A stretch of 64,000 bases of DNA, taken from Fusicatenibacter saccharivorans. Lineage in GTDB: Bacteria > Bacillota > Clostridia > Lachnospirales > Lachnospiraceae. Of the stretch, positions 35,465-44,966 are shown in pieces. Numbering within the stretch: position 1 is the stretch's first letter; every line of letters begins with the position of its first letter. Position numbers and translations under genes: made by a program. The DNA is taken from NCBI RefSeq assembly GCF_027667425.1, contig NZ_JAQEGR010000001.1, positions 310,001 to 374,000 on the forward strand, read 5' to 3'. Below the pieces are notes generated by a model. It did no database searches. It was given only the letters and a program-made list of their open reading frames with translations, and was not told the DNA's origin.

Positions 35465-37810
35465 ATGACACTGAAAGAACTGCCGATCGGCAAAACAGCG
35501 ACCGTCCGCACGGTAGGAGGAGAGGGCGCGCTGCGGCAGCACTTCCTAGATATGGGAATCATTCCGGGGGCGGAAGTGACGATGGTAAAGTATGCACCGA
35601 TGGGAGACCCTGTGGAAGTGCGGATTCACAGCTATGAACTGACACTCCGCCTCGCCGATGCCGGACGGATTGCCATTGATGAGATGCGGGACGCTGTAAA
35701 AGAAAAAGAGCAGCCGGATGCGAAAGCAATTCCGCATCCCGGCTTTGGAGAGGGCGGAAAGTACCACAATAAGGCAGAGGAGCATCCGCTGCCGGAAGGA
35801 GAGCTGTTGTCCTTTGCGCTGGCCGGAAACCAGAACTGCGGCAAGACCACCCTGTTCAACCAATTAACGGGATCCAACCAGCACGTCGGAAACTTCCCCG
35901 GCGTGACCGTAGACCGGAAGGACGGTGAAATCCGCGGCCAGAAAAACACGCTGGTCACCGATCTTCCCGGCATTTATTCGATGTCGCCGTATTCAAGCGA
36001 AGAGATCGTCACCCGGAATTTCGTTCTGAACGAGCATCCGCGCGGCATCATCAATATTGTAGATGCGACAAATATCGAACGAAACCTGTATCTGACGATG
36101 CAGCTGATGGAACTCGACGTTCCGATGGTACTGGCCCTCAACATGATGGATGAGGTACGCGAAAACGGCGGTTCTGTGCTCGTGAACCAGATGGAAGAGA
36201 GACTTGGCATCCCGGTTATCCCGATTTCCGCTGCAAAAAACGAGGGAATCGATGAACTGGTTGCCCATGCTGTCCATGTGGCCAAATACCAGGAAAAACC
36301 GGGCAGAAAGGACTTCTGTGAGGCGAATGACCACGGCGGTGCCGTCCACCGTGCGTTGCATGCGATCATGCATCTGATCGAGGATCACGCCGCAAGGGCG
36401 GATATTCCGGTGCGGTTTGCGGCGAGCAAGCTGGCAGAGGGCGATGCGCTGATCCTGGAGCAGCTGGCCCTCGATGAAAACGAGAAAGAGATGCTCGAGC
36501 ATATCGTCTGTCAGATGGAGACGGAGCGTGGCCTGGACCGCGCGGCGGCGATTGCGGATATGCGTTTTAATTTTATTGAAAAAGTCTGCCGTGAGACCGT
36601 GGTAAAACCAAAAGAGAGCCGCGAGCATGTGCGGAGCACAAAAATTGACCGTGTGCTGACCGGAAAATATACGGCTCTGCCATGTTTTGCCGGGATTATG
36701 GCGGCTGTCTTTTTCCTGACCTTCCATGTGATCGGAGCATCGCTGCAGAGTGTGCTGGAGGTTCTGATCGGAAAACTGACCGAGCTCGTGGACAGCGCCA
36801 TGACAGCATGGGGCGTCAATCCGGTGCTTCATTCCCTTGTGATTGACGGTATTTTTAACGGCGTCGGAAGTGTCTTAAGCTTCCTTCCGATCATCGTCAC
36901 CCTGTTTTTCTTCCTGTCCATTCTGGAAGACAGCGGCTATATGGCGCGCGTGGCATTTGTGATGGATAAGCTGCTCCGGAAAATCGGCCTCTCCGGCCGC
37001 AGTATCGTGCCGATGCTGGTCGGTTTTGGCTGTACCGTGCCGGGCGTCATGGCGAGCCGCACCCTGCCTTCCGAGCGTGACCGGAAAATGACGATCCTAT
37101 TAACTCCGTTTATGAGCTGTTCGGCAAAACTTCCGATTTACGCGTTCTTTACCGCCGCATTCTTCCCGAAATACAGTGCCCTTGTGATGGTTCTTCTGTA
37201 TTTCGGTGGTATCTTCATGGCTGTCCTGATGGCGATGCTGATGCAGGGAACTTTATTCCAGGGGGAAGCCGTTCCGTTTGTCATGGAGCTTCCAAACTAC
37301 CGCATGCCGGGGGCAAAAAATGTCGGACAGCTTTTGTGGGATAAGGCAAAAGACTTCCTGCAACGGGCATTCACCGTCATTTTTGTTGCCACGATTGTGA
37401 TCTGGTTTTTACAGACCTTTGGAACGCATCTCAATGTCGTGGAGGACTCCAAGGACAGCATTCTCGCCGTTGTCTCCGGCCGTCTCGCCCCGGTTTTTCG
37501 GCCGCTTGGATTTGGAGACTGGAGAGTATCGACCGCCCTTCTAACCGGATTTATGGCAAAGGAGAGTGTCGTCTCGACACTTTCCGTACTGTTCGGCACG
37601 ACCGCGCAGCTGACCGAAATCCTGACACCGGTTTCCGCATTAAGCCTTCTGGTTTTCTGCCTCCTCTATACGCCGTGTGTGGCGGCAGTCGCTTCCATCA
37701 AGCGGGAGCTTGGCGGCAGATGGGCAGCCGGTGTTGTCGTTTCCCAGTGTGTGATCGCCTGGCTGGCAGCTTTTGTCGTACATGGCTTTGCACTGCTGTT
37801 TGGCATGTAA
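35465..37810 (+). CDS. feoB: Ferrous iron transporter: FeoA-FeoB fusion
   Basis: This 781-aa protein imports Fe(II). Residues 1-75 form an SH3-like FeoA domain (LRQHFLDMGIIPGAEVTMVKYAPMGDPVEV). A G domain follows, with P-loop GNQNCGKTT, TDLPGIYSM and NMMDE, then the membrane region with two Gate motifs (LVGFGCTVPGVMASRTL; LLYTPCVAAVASIKRE). The FeoA-FeoB fusion into one chain is less common than separate genes. The start at ATG 35465 follows AAGGAG by eight bases. A promoter and Fur box precede it, and a terminator follows. Confidence 0.95.
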   Translation: MTLKELPIGKTATVRTVGGEGALRQHFLDMGIIPGAEVTMVKYAPMGDPVEVRIHSYELTLRLADAGRIAIDEMRDAVKEKEQPDAKAIPHPGFGEGGKYHNKAEEHPLPEGELLSFALAGNQNCGKTTLFNQLTGSNQHVGNFPGVTVDRKDGEIRGQKNTLVTDLPGIYSMSPYSSEEIVTRNFVLNEHPRGIINIVDATNIERNLYLTMQLMELDVPMVLALNMMDEVRENGGSVLVNQMEERLGIPVIPISAAKNEGIDELVAHAVHVAKYQEKPGRKDFCEANDHGGAVHRALHAIMHLIEDHAARADIPVRFAASKLAEGDALILEQLALDENEKEMLEHIVCQMETERGLDRAAAIADMRFNFIEKVCRETVVKPKESREHVRSTKIDRVLTGKYTALPCFAGIMAAVFFLTFHVIGASLQSVLEVLIGKLTELVDSAMTAWGVNPVLHSLVIDGIFNGVGSVLSFLPIIVTLFFFLSILEDSGYMARVAFVMDKLLRKIGLSGRSIVPMLVGFGCTVPGVMASRTLPSERDRKMTILLTPFMSCSAKLPIYAFFTAAFFPKYSALVMVLLYFGGIFMAVLMAMLMQGTLFQGEAVPFVMELPNYRMPGAKNVGQLLWDKAKDFLQRAFTVIFVATIVIWFLQTFGTHLNVVEDSKDSILAVVSGRLAPVFRPLGFGDWRVSTALLTGFMAKESVVSTLSVLFGTTAQLTEILTPVSALSLLVFCLLYTPCVAAVASIKRELGGRWAAGVVVSQCVIAWLAAFVVHGFALLFGM

Positions 37811-37828
37811 AAAAGAACGTTAAATAAG

Positions 37829-37877
37829 AAAAGCTCTGCAGAACAGAAAATGCAAAATTCTGATCTGCAGAGCTTTT
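37829..37877. terminator. Bidirectional terminator after feoB
   Basis: AAAAGCTCTGCAGA pairs exactly with TCTGCAGAGCTTTT between convergent genes. Confidence 0.85.
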
Positions 37878-37906
37878 GATATATGGTTGGTAAAAAAATG
37901 CCGGTT

Positions 37907-38698
37907 TTAAATTTTTCGTATCACATGCTTTAAAATTCCTGTTTTGTGGAGCAGAAAGATCGAGCAGTCCATAAACAGATGGGCAAGAAAGGTGCTCAAA
38001 ATGACACCATTTGATTTCAGCAGAAAGCCGACATGGAACCCATACCAGCACACGAAACCGGAGTAGGCGCTCATGATGACAAGAAGCGGTAGATTTTCCA
38101 ACACGCCCCGCATCGTTTCAAGAAAACTCTTGACCGTAAAGTCGAAATACAGGAAGCGGCCGACCGTCAGCGTCAGGAAATAGAGAATCAGCCCGTCATA
38201 ATTCGTGTCCTCGTAGATAAAGCGGATGTACAGAAGAATCAGTACAATATAGAAGACCGAAATCAGCCGCACCGACGCCTTCTGCTCCGGGTCAAGGTGC
38301 GTGAGCTTTACCAGAACCACATCGAGCCAGCTCGTCAGAAAGACGGAGAGCACGATAAAGACAAGAAGCACTACATCCTGATATTTCTCCCAGTACATCG
38401 AAATCTGCGGCAGACGCTCATCGATAATGTAATAGAGGGAGAGGAAGAGAAGAATCGAAGTGCCGGAGAAAACCAGCTCATAAAAGCTTTCCACAACCTG
38501 ATACTGCCTGCGCTGGTGTTTCTTCCGGCGTATTTTTTTCGCTTTTTCCTCTGTCTCCTCTTTTAGCTGCCGCTGAATCTGCAATTTTGCAATCAGAAGC
38601 ACAAGGGCAAGCACCAGAATCAGGCCGAGCAGTGAGACAAGCAGAAAACTGCCCACATTGGCGGGATCAAAATAGTGAAGAATATAGTATCGTTTCAA
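37907..38698 (-). CDS. Polytopic membrane protein of unknown function
   Basis: This 263-aa protein has an N-terminal helix (about 16-40), a strongly basic Lys/Arg/Gln loop (about 42-68), and five or six further hydrophobic helices. I recognise no family motif. Cys and His are few and there is no obvious active site. It stands alone, convergent with feoB, and its RBS (AGAAGAGGTGA) precedes ATG 38698. No function is proposed. Confidence 0.7.
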   Translation of the reverse strand: MKRYYILHYFDPANVGSFLLVSLLGLILVLALVLLIAKLQIQRQLKEETEEKAKKIRRKKHQRRQYQVVESFYELVFSGTSILLFLSLYYIIDERLPQISMYWEKYQDVVLLVFIVLSVFLTSWLDVVLVKLTHLDPEQKASVRLISVFYIVLILLYIRFIYEDTNYDGLILYFLTLTVGRFLYFDFTVKSFLETMRGVLENLPLLVIMSAYSGFVCWYGFHVGFLLKSNGVILSTFLAHLFMDCSIFLLHKTGILKHVIRKI

Positions 38699-38870
38699 AT
38701 AAAATCACCTCTTCTGGAAATTCTTTTTTTGATTTCTTTTCACTTTAGTACCAAATCCGGAAAAAGTAAAGTACAAAAATGAGAACAGAAAGAAAGTGTC
38801 TGATAAAAAATGACCGAAATGGAGAGAATAAAGTGATCGATGCGTGACAAGGAAGAAAAGATGACGATCA

Positions 38871-38890
38871 GTCAAACTCGGTCAAAACAG
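38871..38890 (+). repeat. Tandem GTCAAA(A/C) motif upstream of the fru promoter
   Basis: Two 10-bp units starting GTCAAA lie side by side in the 354-bp gap before fruK, about 90 bp upstream of the -35 box. They could be an operator for the operon's DeoR-type regulator, but this is a guess from position. Apart from this and the promoter I see nothing else in the gap 38699-39052. Confidence 0.3.
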
Positions 38891-38978
38891 GGCGATAAAA
38901 CGGGGGAATCCGTCATAAAACTCTAAACTTATGCAAATGCGACAAAAAGAGAAGGTAAAATTCATGAAATATTAATGA

Positions 38979-39007
38979 TTGATTTTGAGCGAATATGACG
39001 ATATAAT
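38979..39007 (+). promoter_or_regulatory. Promoter of the fructose PTS operon
   Basis: TTGATT, 17-bp spacer, TATAAT, 45 bp before fruK. Confidence 0.65.
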
Positions 39008-39052
39008 AAGCTCATCAAAGCAAACACGATCAAAATAAAGCAGGAGGGAAAT

Positions 39053-39961
39053 ATGATTTACACAGTGACATTCAATCCGTCTCTGGACTACATTGTATCG
39101 GTGGAAGACTTCAAGCTCGGCCTTACCAACCGCACAAGCTCCGAGCTGATGCTTCCGGGCGGAAAAGGAATCAACGTATCGACCGTACTTGGAAACCTTG
39201 GAATTGAGAGCACAGCGCTCGGATTTTTGGCAGGCTTTACCGGAAAAGAAATCGCCGGCCGTCTCGACCAGATGGGAATTAAAAACGGCTGCATCTGGCT
39301 GGAAGAAGGATATTCCCGCATCAACGTCAAATTAAAGAGCATTGACGGAACTGAGATCAACGGACAGGGACCCGAAATCCCGGAGAAAAAAGTGGAAGAG
39401 CTGATGAAACAGCTTTCCGCACTCGGCGAGGGCGACGTTCTCTTCCTCGCAGGCAGCATCCCGTCATCCATGGCAGATGATGCCTATCAGAAAATTATGG
39501 AAATGCTCGACGGCAAGGGCGTCCGCATCGTCGTAGACGCGACCCGTGATCTGCTGATGAAGGTTCTGCCGTACCACCCGTTCCTCATCAAACCGAACAA
39601 TCACGAGCTCGGTGAGATTTTCAGTGTGGAATTAAAGACAAGAGAGTCAGTTGTTCCGTATGCAAAACAGCTGCAGGAAAAGGGCGCACAGAACGTTCTG
39701 GTTTCCATGGCAGGCGAAGGAGCCGTTCTCGTTGCCGCATCCGGTGAGGTCTTTGAAGCTCCGGCCCCGAAAGGAAAGCTCATCAACGGCGTCGGCGCAG
39801 GCGATTCGATGGTAGCCGGATTCATGGCAGGCTACATGGAAAAAGAAGATTACCTCCATGCGTTCCATATGGGAATCGCAGCGGGAAGTGCAAGTGCTTT
39901 TTCTGAAAACCTTGCAACCCGGGAGGAAATTGCATCTGTCTACGAACAGATTACAAAATAA
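39053..39961 (+). CDS. fruK: 1-Phosphofructokinase
   Basis: This PfkB-family kinase phosphorylates fructose 1-phosphate to fructose 1,6-bisphosphate. The 302-aa protein begins MIYTVTFNPSLDYIV, has LPGGKGINVSTVLGNLG (substrate-binding) and NGVGAGDSMVAGFMAG with the catalytic Asp. Position next to a fructose PTS transporter supports FruK over tagatose-6-phosphate kinase. GGAGGG precedes the ATG. It is the first gene of a five-gene operon. Confidence 0.93.
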   Translation: MIYTVTFNPSLDYIVSVEDFKLGLTNRTSSELMLPGGKGINVSTVLGNLGIESTALGFLAGFTGKEIAGRLDQMGIKNGCIWLEEGYSRINVKLKSIDGTEINGQGPEIPEKKVEELMKQLSALGEGDVLFLAGSIPSSMADDAYQKIMEMLDGKGVRIVVDATRDLLMKVLPYHPFLIKPNNHELGEIFSVELKTRESVVPYAKQLQEKGAQNVLVSMAGEGAVLVAASGEVFEAPAPKGKLINGVGAGDSMVAGFMAGYMEKEDYLHAFHMGIAAGSASAFSENLATREEIASVYEQITK

Positions 39962-39976
39962 AAGGGAGGACGTCTC

Positions 39977-41890
39977 ATGAGAATCACAGATTTGCTGGAC
40001 ATCCGCAGTATTGCGCTGGATGCCGCACCGAAAAGCAAACAGGAAACGCTTGACGCAGCCGTAGCGCTGATGGTCAAAAGCGGAAAGATCACAGACGAAG
40101 ATGCGTACCGCGCACAGGTTTACGCAAGAGAAGAAGAGAGCACCACAGGAATCGGAGAGGGAATTGCGATTCCGCACGGAAAATGTGATGCAGTAAACAA
40201 ACCGGGCCTTGCAGCCATGGTTATCCCGAACGGCGTTGATTTTGATTCTCTCGATGGAGAGCCGGTCACCCTGCTGTTCCTCATCGCAGCGCCGAACACG
40301 AAAGACAACGTTCACCTCGATGTCTTAAGTAAACTTTCCATGATGCTGATGGATGAAGAGTTCACCAAGAGCCTTCGAAACGCAAGGACACCGGAAGAGT
40401 TCCTTGCCATTATCGACCGCGCCGATGAAGAGAAAAAGAGCGTAGATGAGCGTCTTGCAGAGCCGGTGGAAGCAAAAGAAAATCAGGTGAAGATTCTCGC
40501 CGTTACTTCCTGCCCGACCGGTATTGCCCACACTTACATGGCAGCCGAGGGAATCGAGAAAGCAGCGAAAGCAAAAGGATGCTTCGTAAAAGTCGAGACA
40601 CGAGGCTCCGGCGGAGCGAAAAACGTGCTGACTGCACAGGAAATCGCCGATGCGGACTGCATCATCGTTGCAGCCGACGCACAGGTTCCGATGGATCGTT
40701 TCGACGGAAAGAAAGTCATTCAGCGCCAGGTATCCGACGGTATCAGCAAAGCAGATGAGCTGATCGAGCTTGCGATGTCCGGAAACGCACCGGTTTACAA
40801 GAGCGGCAATGCGCAGACAGCCGCAGCAAGCACGAAGAAGAACAGCGGCGGTATCGGCCACCAGCTGTACACCCAGCTGATGAATGGTGTTTCCCATATG
40901 CTTCCGTTCGTTGTCGGCGGCGGTATTCTGATCGCAATCGCATTCCTGATCGACGGACTTCTTGTTGATATGAACTCCCTTGATGCCGCAGCCAGATCAA
41001 ACTTCGGTACGATTACCCCGGCTGCAGCGATGTTCAAACAGATCGGCGGCGTGGCATTCGGCTTCATGCTCCCGGTTCTTGCAGGCTACATCGCCATGGC
41101 AATCGGCGACCGGCCGGCACTTGCCCTTGGTTTTGTCGGCGGTATGATGGCATCGAGCGGAACCTCCGGTTTCCTTGGAGCACTCGTTGCCGGTTTTGCA
41201 GCAGGCTACATTATCCTTGGCCTCCGCAAAGCATGTGAGAAACTTCCGGAAGCACTCGAAAAGATTGCGCCGGTTCTGATTTACCCGGTAGTCGGCATCC
41301 TTGCGATGGGACTTCTGATGCTCTTCATTGTAGAGCCGATCATGGGAACCGTCAACACGGTACTGAACAATGGTCTTGCTTCCATGGGCGGATCCAGCAA
41401 GCTGATCCTTGGCATGATCCTCGGCGGCATGATGGCCATCGACATGGGCGGCCCGTTCAACAAAGCAGCTTACGTATTCGGAACAGCAGCCATCGCAGCA
41501 GGAAACTACGACATTATGGCATCCGTTATGATCGGCGGTATGGTTCCTCCGTGTGCGATTGCACTTGCAACCCTGCTGTTCAAAGATAAATTTACAAAAG
41601 AAGAAAGAGAATCCGGTCCGACCAACTTCATCATGGGACTCGCCTTCATCACCGAGGGTGCGATTCCATTCGCAGCAGCAGACCCGATCCACGTTCTTCC
41701 GGCCTGCATCATCGGCTCTGGCCTCGCAGGTGCGCTCTCCATGGCATTTGGCTGTACCTTAATGGCACCGCACGGCGGCATCTTCGTTGTACCGGTTATG
41801 GGAAATGCGCTGCTTTATCTGGTGGCAGTTGTCATCGGAACAGTGGTATCCGCAGTTCTGCTTGGAGTTTTAAAGAAAAAAGTTGCATAA
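39977..41890 (+). CDS. fruA: PTS fructose transporter subunit IIABC
   Basis: This protein imports fructose and phosphorylates it to fructose 1-phosphate. The 637-aa chain holds all three domains in order: IIA (about 1-150, phospho-His67 in AIPHGK), IIB (about 170-270, phospho-Cys179 in TSCPTGIAHTYMAAEG) and membrane IIC (about 290-637). HPr and Enzyme I genes follow, so the full phosphorelay is encoded here. It starts 15 bp after fruK with AGGGAGGA as ribosome site. Confidence 0.95.
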   Translation: MRITDLLDIRSIALDAAPKSKQETLDAAVALMVKSGKITDEDAYRAQVYAREEESTTGIGEGIAIPHGKCDAVNKPGLAAMVIPNGVDFDSLDGEPVTLLFLIAAPNTKDNVHLDVLSKLSMMLMDEEFTKSLRNARTPEEFLAIIDRADEEKKSVDERLAEPVEAKENQVKILAVTSCPTGIAHTYMAAEGIEKAAKAKGCFVKVETRGSGGAKNVLTAQEIADADCIIVAADAQVPMDRFDGKKVIQRQVSDGISKADELIELAMSGNAPVYKSGNAQTAAASTKKNSGGIGHQLYTQLMNGVSHMLPFVVGGGILIAIAFLIDGLLVDMNSLDAAARSNFGTITPAAAMFKQIGGVAFGFMLPVLAGYIAMAIGDRPALALGFVGGMMASSGTSGFLGALVAGFAAGYIILGLRKACEKLPEALEKIAPVLIYPVVGILAMGLLMLFIVEPIMGTVNTVLNNGLASMGGSSKLILGMILGGMMAIDMGGPFNKAAYVFGTAAIAAGNYDIMASVMIGGMVPPCAIALATLLFKDKFTKEERESGPTNFIMGLAFITEGAIPFAAADPIHVLPACIIGSGLAGALSMAFGCTLMAPHGGIFVVPVMGNALLYLVAVVIGTVVSAVLLGVLKKKVA

Positions 41891-41958
41891 AAGAGTAGAA
41901 AAAAGGCAGAAAACAAAGTAAAATAAAAATATCAAAGATCCTATGGGAGGAAAAAATC

Positions 41959-42216
41959 ATGAAAGAATTTAAGTATGTTGTAACAGATCCAGAAGGAATC
42001 CACGCTCGTCCGGCAGGAATGCTGGTAAAAGCAGTCAAAGAATTTTCCTGTGATATCAAGATCGCAAAAGACGGAAAAGCCATGAACTGCAAAGCCATCT
42101 TCGGCATCATGGGACTGGCTGTAAAACAGGGCGAAGAAGTTACCCTGACCTTCGATGGAGCAGATGAAGATGCTGCATACGAAGCAATCAGCAATTTCAT
42201 GAAAGAGAACTTGTAA
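41959..42216 (+). CDS. ptsH: HPr-family phosphocarrier protein lacking the regulatory Ser46
   Basis: This 85-aa protein carries phosphate from Enzyme I to the PTS. The active-site His15 is intact in GIHARPAGML. The position of the HPr-kinase target Ser46 (usually KSIMGVMSL) is Ala here (CKAIFGIMGLA). The protein should therefore take part in sugar transport but not be phosphorylated by HPr kinase or act as a CcpA co-repressor. RBS GGGAGG lies before the ATG. It sits between fruA and ptsI, so it may be a fructose-dedicated HPr. Confidence 0.93.
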   Translation: MKEFKYVVTDPEGIHARPAGMLVKAVKEFSCDIKIAKDGKAMNCKAIFGIMGLAVKQGEEVTLTFDGADEDAAYEAISNFMKENL

Positions 42217-42221
42217 TTCTA

Positions 42222-42349
42222 CAGAGCCATGCGGAATGGAAGAAAAAAGTGCGAATCATGCTTGCATGAATGAGTGCTTTTTTCTGGAATTCCATATGGC
42301 GAGAAGCCACATCGAAATGGAGCGTAAGCGGAATTGAGATGGGGCTCTG
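42222..42349. repeat. Long imperfect palindromic element in the ptsH-ptsI gap
   Basis: An outer stem CAGAG/CTCTG encloses a 75-bp imperfect palindrome (42226-42300, ends GCCAT/ATGGC, centre TCATGCTTGCATGA) and a second hairpin (GCCACATC/GATGGGGC, with a GC-GTAA-GC tip). As RNA it would fold into a three-armed structure. It looks like a mobile or repetitive palindromic unit, or a structured mRNA element; I cannot tell which. Confidence 0.5.
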
Positions 42350-42374
42350 GAGAATTACAATATAGTAATCGGCA

Positions 42375-42428
42375 GGAGCGTGTTTGAAAAACTTTCTGAA
42401 ACTAAGAAATCTTTTTTAAACACGCTCC
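42375..42428. terminator. Strong hairpin before ptsI
   Basis: GGAGCGTGTTTGAAAAA pairs with TTTTTTAAACACGCTCC across a 20-nt loop. No T run follows the stem on the plus strand, so it may be an mRNA stabiliser or attenuator rather than a terminator. Confidence 0.45.
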
Positions 42429-42479
42429 GGCTGTCTGGACAGAAAATTCGGATATCGAGAACAAAGGTGGAGAAAACTT

Positions 42480-44129
42480 ATGCAGATTTATCAGGGAAAA
42501 AGCGTATTTTCCGGCATTGCGATCGGAAAGATCCGCGTATACAAAAAGAATGAGCGTCAGGTAAAACGTGTGAAAGTAGAAAATCCGGATGCGGAGATGG
42601 CACGGTTTGAGGAAGCAAAGGCAAAAGGAATCGCACAGCTTGGCGTTCTGTATGAAAAAGCATGCAAAGAGGTTGGCGAGGCCAATGCAGCGATCTTCGA
42701 GGTACATCAGATGATGATGGAGGACGACGGCTACAACGAGTCCGTCGAGAATATTATCAAGAGCCAGGGCGTCAACGCTGAGTATGCCGTTGCAACGACA
42801 GGCGACAACTTTGCGCAGATGTTTTCTGCCATGGACGATGATTACATGAGAGAGCGCGCGGCAGACGTAAAGGATATTTCCGAGCGTCTGATCTCCATCT
42901 TAAACGGAGACGACACCGACGCATCCTTAAACGACGAACCGGCGATCATCGTGGCAGATGACCTTGCGCCGTCTGAGACGGTACAGATGGATAAGGACAA
43001 AGTTCTTTCTTTTGTTACCGTACACGGTTCTTTAAATTCCCACACCGCTATCCTTGCAAGAACCATGGCGATTCCGGCACTGGTCGGAACACCGCTTCCG
43101 CTGGATGAGAGCGTAGACGGAAAGCTCGGCATCGTGGACGGATCCGATGGAACCATCTATGTTGATCCGGACAAGGAGACTCTTGCTGCCATGCAGAAGC
43201 GTCGCACCGAGGAGGAGGAAAAGAAAAAACTGCTCCTCACCTTAAAGGGAAAAGAAAATATTACACTGGACGGACAGAAAATTCTGCTGTATGCTAATAT
43301 TGGAAACATCAAAGACCTTGCGGCTGTCATGCAGAACGACGCGGGCGGCATCGGCCTGTTCCGAAGCGAGTTTATCTATCTTGAGCAGGATCACTATCCA
43401 ACAGAGGAGGAGCAGTTCCGTATCTACAAACAGGCAGCAGAGACGATGGCGGGAAAACGCGTCATCATCCGTACCCTCGATATCGGTGCCGATAAACAGT
43501 GCGATTATTTCGAGATGGAAAAAGAGGAGAATCCGGCACTTGGCTGCCGTGCGATCCGCATCTGCCTGACGCGGCCGGAGATCTTCAAGACACAGCTTCG
43601 CGCGCTGTTCCGCGCAAGCGCATATGGAAAAATTGCCATTATGTATCCAATGATCACAAGTGTCGGCGAGGTTAGCCAGATCAAAGCGATTGTGGAGGAA
43701 GTAAAAGCTTCTCTCGCTGAGCAGGGCATTGAGTACGGAAATCCAGAGCAGGGTATCATGATCGAGACCCCGGCGGCTGCCATCATCAGCGATGAGCTGG
43801 CAAAAGAGGTTGATTTCTTCAGTATCGGAACGAACGACCTCAGTCAGTACACCCTCGCGATCGACCGCCAGAACACAAAGCTGGATCCGTTCTTTGATCC
43901 GCATCACCCGGCGATCCTGCGCATGATTCAGATGGTTGTGGAGAATGCACACAAAGCCGGCATCTGGGCCGGTATCTGCGGCGAACTCGGCGCTGACCAG
44001 GAGCTGACAAAAGAGTTCCTTGCGATGGGCGTAGATGAACTTTCCGTTTCTCCGGGAAGCATCCTTCCGCTCCGCAAGATCATTCTGGAAACAAACGTGG
44101 CAGAATATAAGGCAGGAAAGAAATGTTAA
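42480..44129 (+). CDS. ptsI: PTS Enzyme I (phosphoenolpyruvate-protein phosphotransferase)
   Basis: This enzyme takes phosphate from PEP and passes it to HPr. The 549-aa protein has the HPr-binding N-terminal region, the phospho-His188 in GSLNSHTAILARTMAIPALVG, and the PEP-binding barrel with GGIGLFRSEF, GTNDLSQYTLAIDR and the C-terminal catalytic Cys in WAGICGELG. A His in the canonical GGxTSH motif is preserved although the surrounding residues read GSLNSH. It is separated from ptsH by about 260 bp of structured DNA and overlaps the regulator by 7 bp. Confidence 0.94.
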   Translation: MQIYQGKSVFSGIAIGKIRVYKKNERQVKRVKVENPDAEMARFEEAKAKGIAQLGVLYEKACKEVGEANAAIFEVHQMMMEDDGYNESVENIIKSQGVNAEYAVATTGDNFAQMFSAMDDDYMRERAADVKDISERLISILNGDDTDASLNDEPAIIVADDLAPSETVQMDKDKVLSFVTVHGSLNSHTAILARTMAIPALVGTPLPLDESVDGKLGIVDGSDGTIYVDPDKETLAAMQKRRTEEEEKKKLLLTLKGKENITLDGQKILLYANIGNIKDLAAVMQNDAGGIGLFRSEFIYLEQDHYPTEEEQFRIYKQAAETMAGKRVIIRTLDIGADKQCDYFEMEKEENPALGCRAIRICLTRPEIFKTQLRALFRASAYGKIAIMYPMITSVGEVSQIKAIVEEVKASLAEQGIEYGNPEQGIMIETPAAAIISDELAKEVDFFSIGTNDLSQYTLAIDRQNTKLDPFFDPHHPAILRMIQMVVENAHKAGIWAGICGELGADQELTKEFLAMGVDELSVSPGSILPLRKIILETNVAEYKAGKKC

Positions 44130-44878
44130 CACAGCAGAGACATGAGATAATTTTGAAACTGTTAAAAGAAAAGGGAAGCATCACCGTGACGGAAGTCCGG
44201 GATCTTCTCGATACATCGGAGTCCACGGTACGCCGCGATATCACAGCGCTCGACAAGGAGGGCAAGCTGGAAAAGGTATTCGGCGGCGCCGTGGAAGCCG
44301 GCCAGAAGGTGACGGCACACGAGTACACCGTTGCACAGAAAAATGAGCTGAACTGCGATGCCAAACGGAAAATCGCAGAATATGCGGCATCCCTCATCGA
44401 GCCGGACGATTTCGTCTTTCTCGACGCGGGAACGACAACGGCGCATATGATCGATTTCATCCGGGCAACCTCCGCCGTTTTCGTGACAAACGCCGTTGCC
44501 CACGCACAGCGGCTGGCATCACGTGGGTTTAAGGTCATTCTGGTAGGCGGCGAGCTCAAAAGCTCCACAGAAGCCGTCGTCGGAAACCAGGCAATCCGCA
44601 CGATCCAGGAGTATCATTTCACCAAAGGCTTTTTCGGAACAAATGGCGTAACCCGAAGAAGCGGCTGCACAACCCCGGACGTCAACGAGGCCGTCACCAA
44701 AAAGACCGCCATGGAACAGTGCCGCCAGTGCTACGTCCTCTGCGACGCAAGCAAATTTAACAGCATCAGCTCCGTCACCTTCGCAGACTTCGAAAAACCG
44801 ATTTTTATCACGGACCGGAAAGTTCCCGGGTATGAGAAGAGCAAACATATCATCGTATGCGAGACGGAGCGAAAATAA
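44123..44878 (+). CDS. DeoR/GlpR-family transcriptional regulator (probable FruR)
   Basis: This 251-aa protein has an N-terminal winged helix-turn-helix (about 5-57, QRHEIILKLLKEKGSITVTEVRDLLDTSESTVRRDI) and a sugar-phosphate-binding DeoR domain (DDFVFLDAGTTTAHMI, TNAVAHAQRL, GGELKSSTEAVVG). Its place at the end of the fructose operon suggests it responds to a fructose phosphate and controls the operon. It is unusual in being last rather than first. Its start overlaps the ptsI stop. Confidence 0.9.
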   Translation: MLTQQRHEIILKLLKEKGSITVTEVRDLLDTSESTVRRDITALDKEGKLEKVFGGAVEAGQKVTAHEYTVAQKNELNCDAKRKIAEYAASLIEPDDFVFLDAGTTTAHMIDFIRATSAVFVTNAVAHAQRLASRGFKVILVGGELKSSTEAVVGNQAIRTIQEYHFTKGFFGTNGVTRRSGCTTPDVNEAVTKKTAMEQCRQCYVLCDASKFNSISSVTFADFEKPIFITDRKVPGYEKSKHIIVCETERK

Positions 44879-44912
44879 AAAGCCAACATCTTACACGCAC
44901 ATAAATTGCAAA

Positions 44913-44955
44913 GCGCCCCGGCCCTGCAGATCATCTGAATGCAGGACCGGGGCGC
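44913..44955. terminator. GC-rich terminator hairpin after the fructose operon
   Basis: GCGCCCCGGCCCTGCA pairs with TGCAGGACCGGGGCGC (one mismatch), between convergent genes. Confidence 0.8.
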
Positions 44956-44966
44956 CGTTTACAGAC

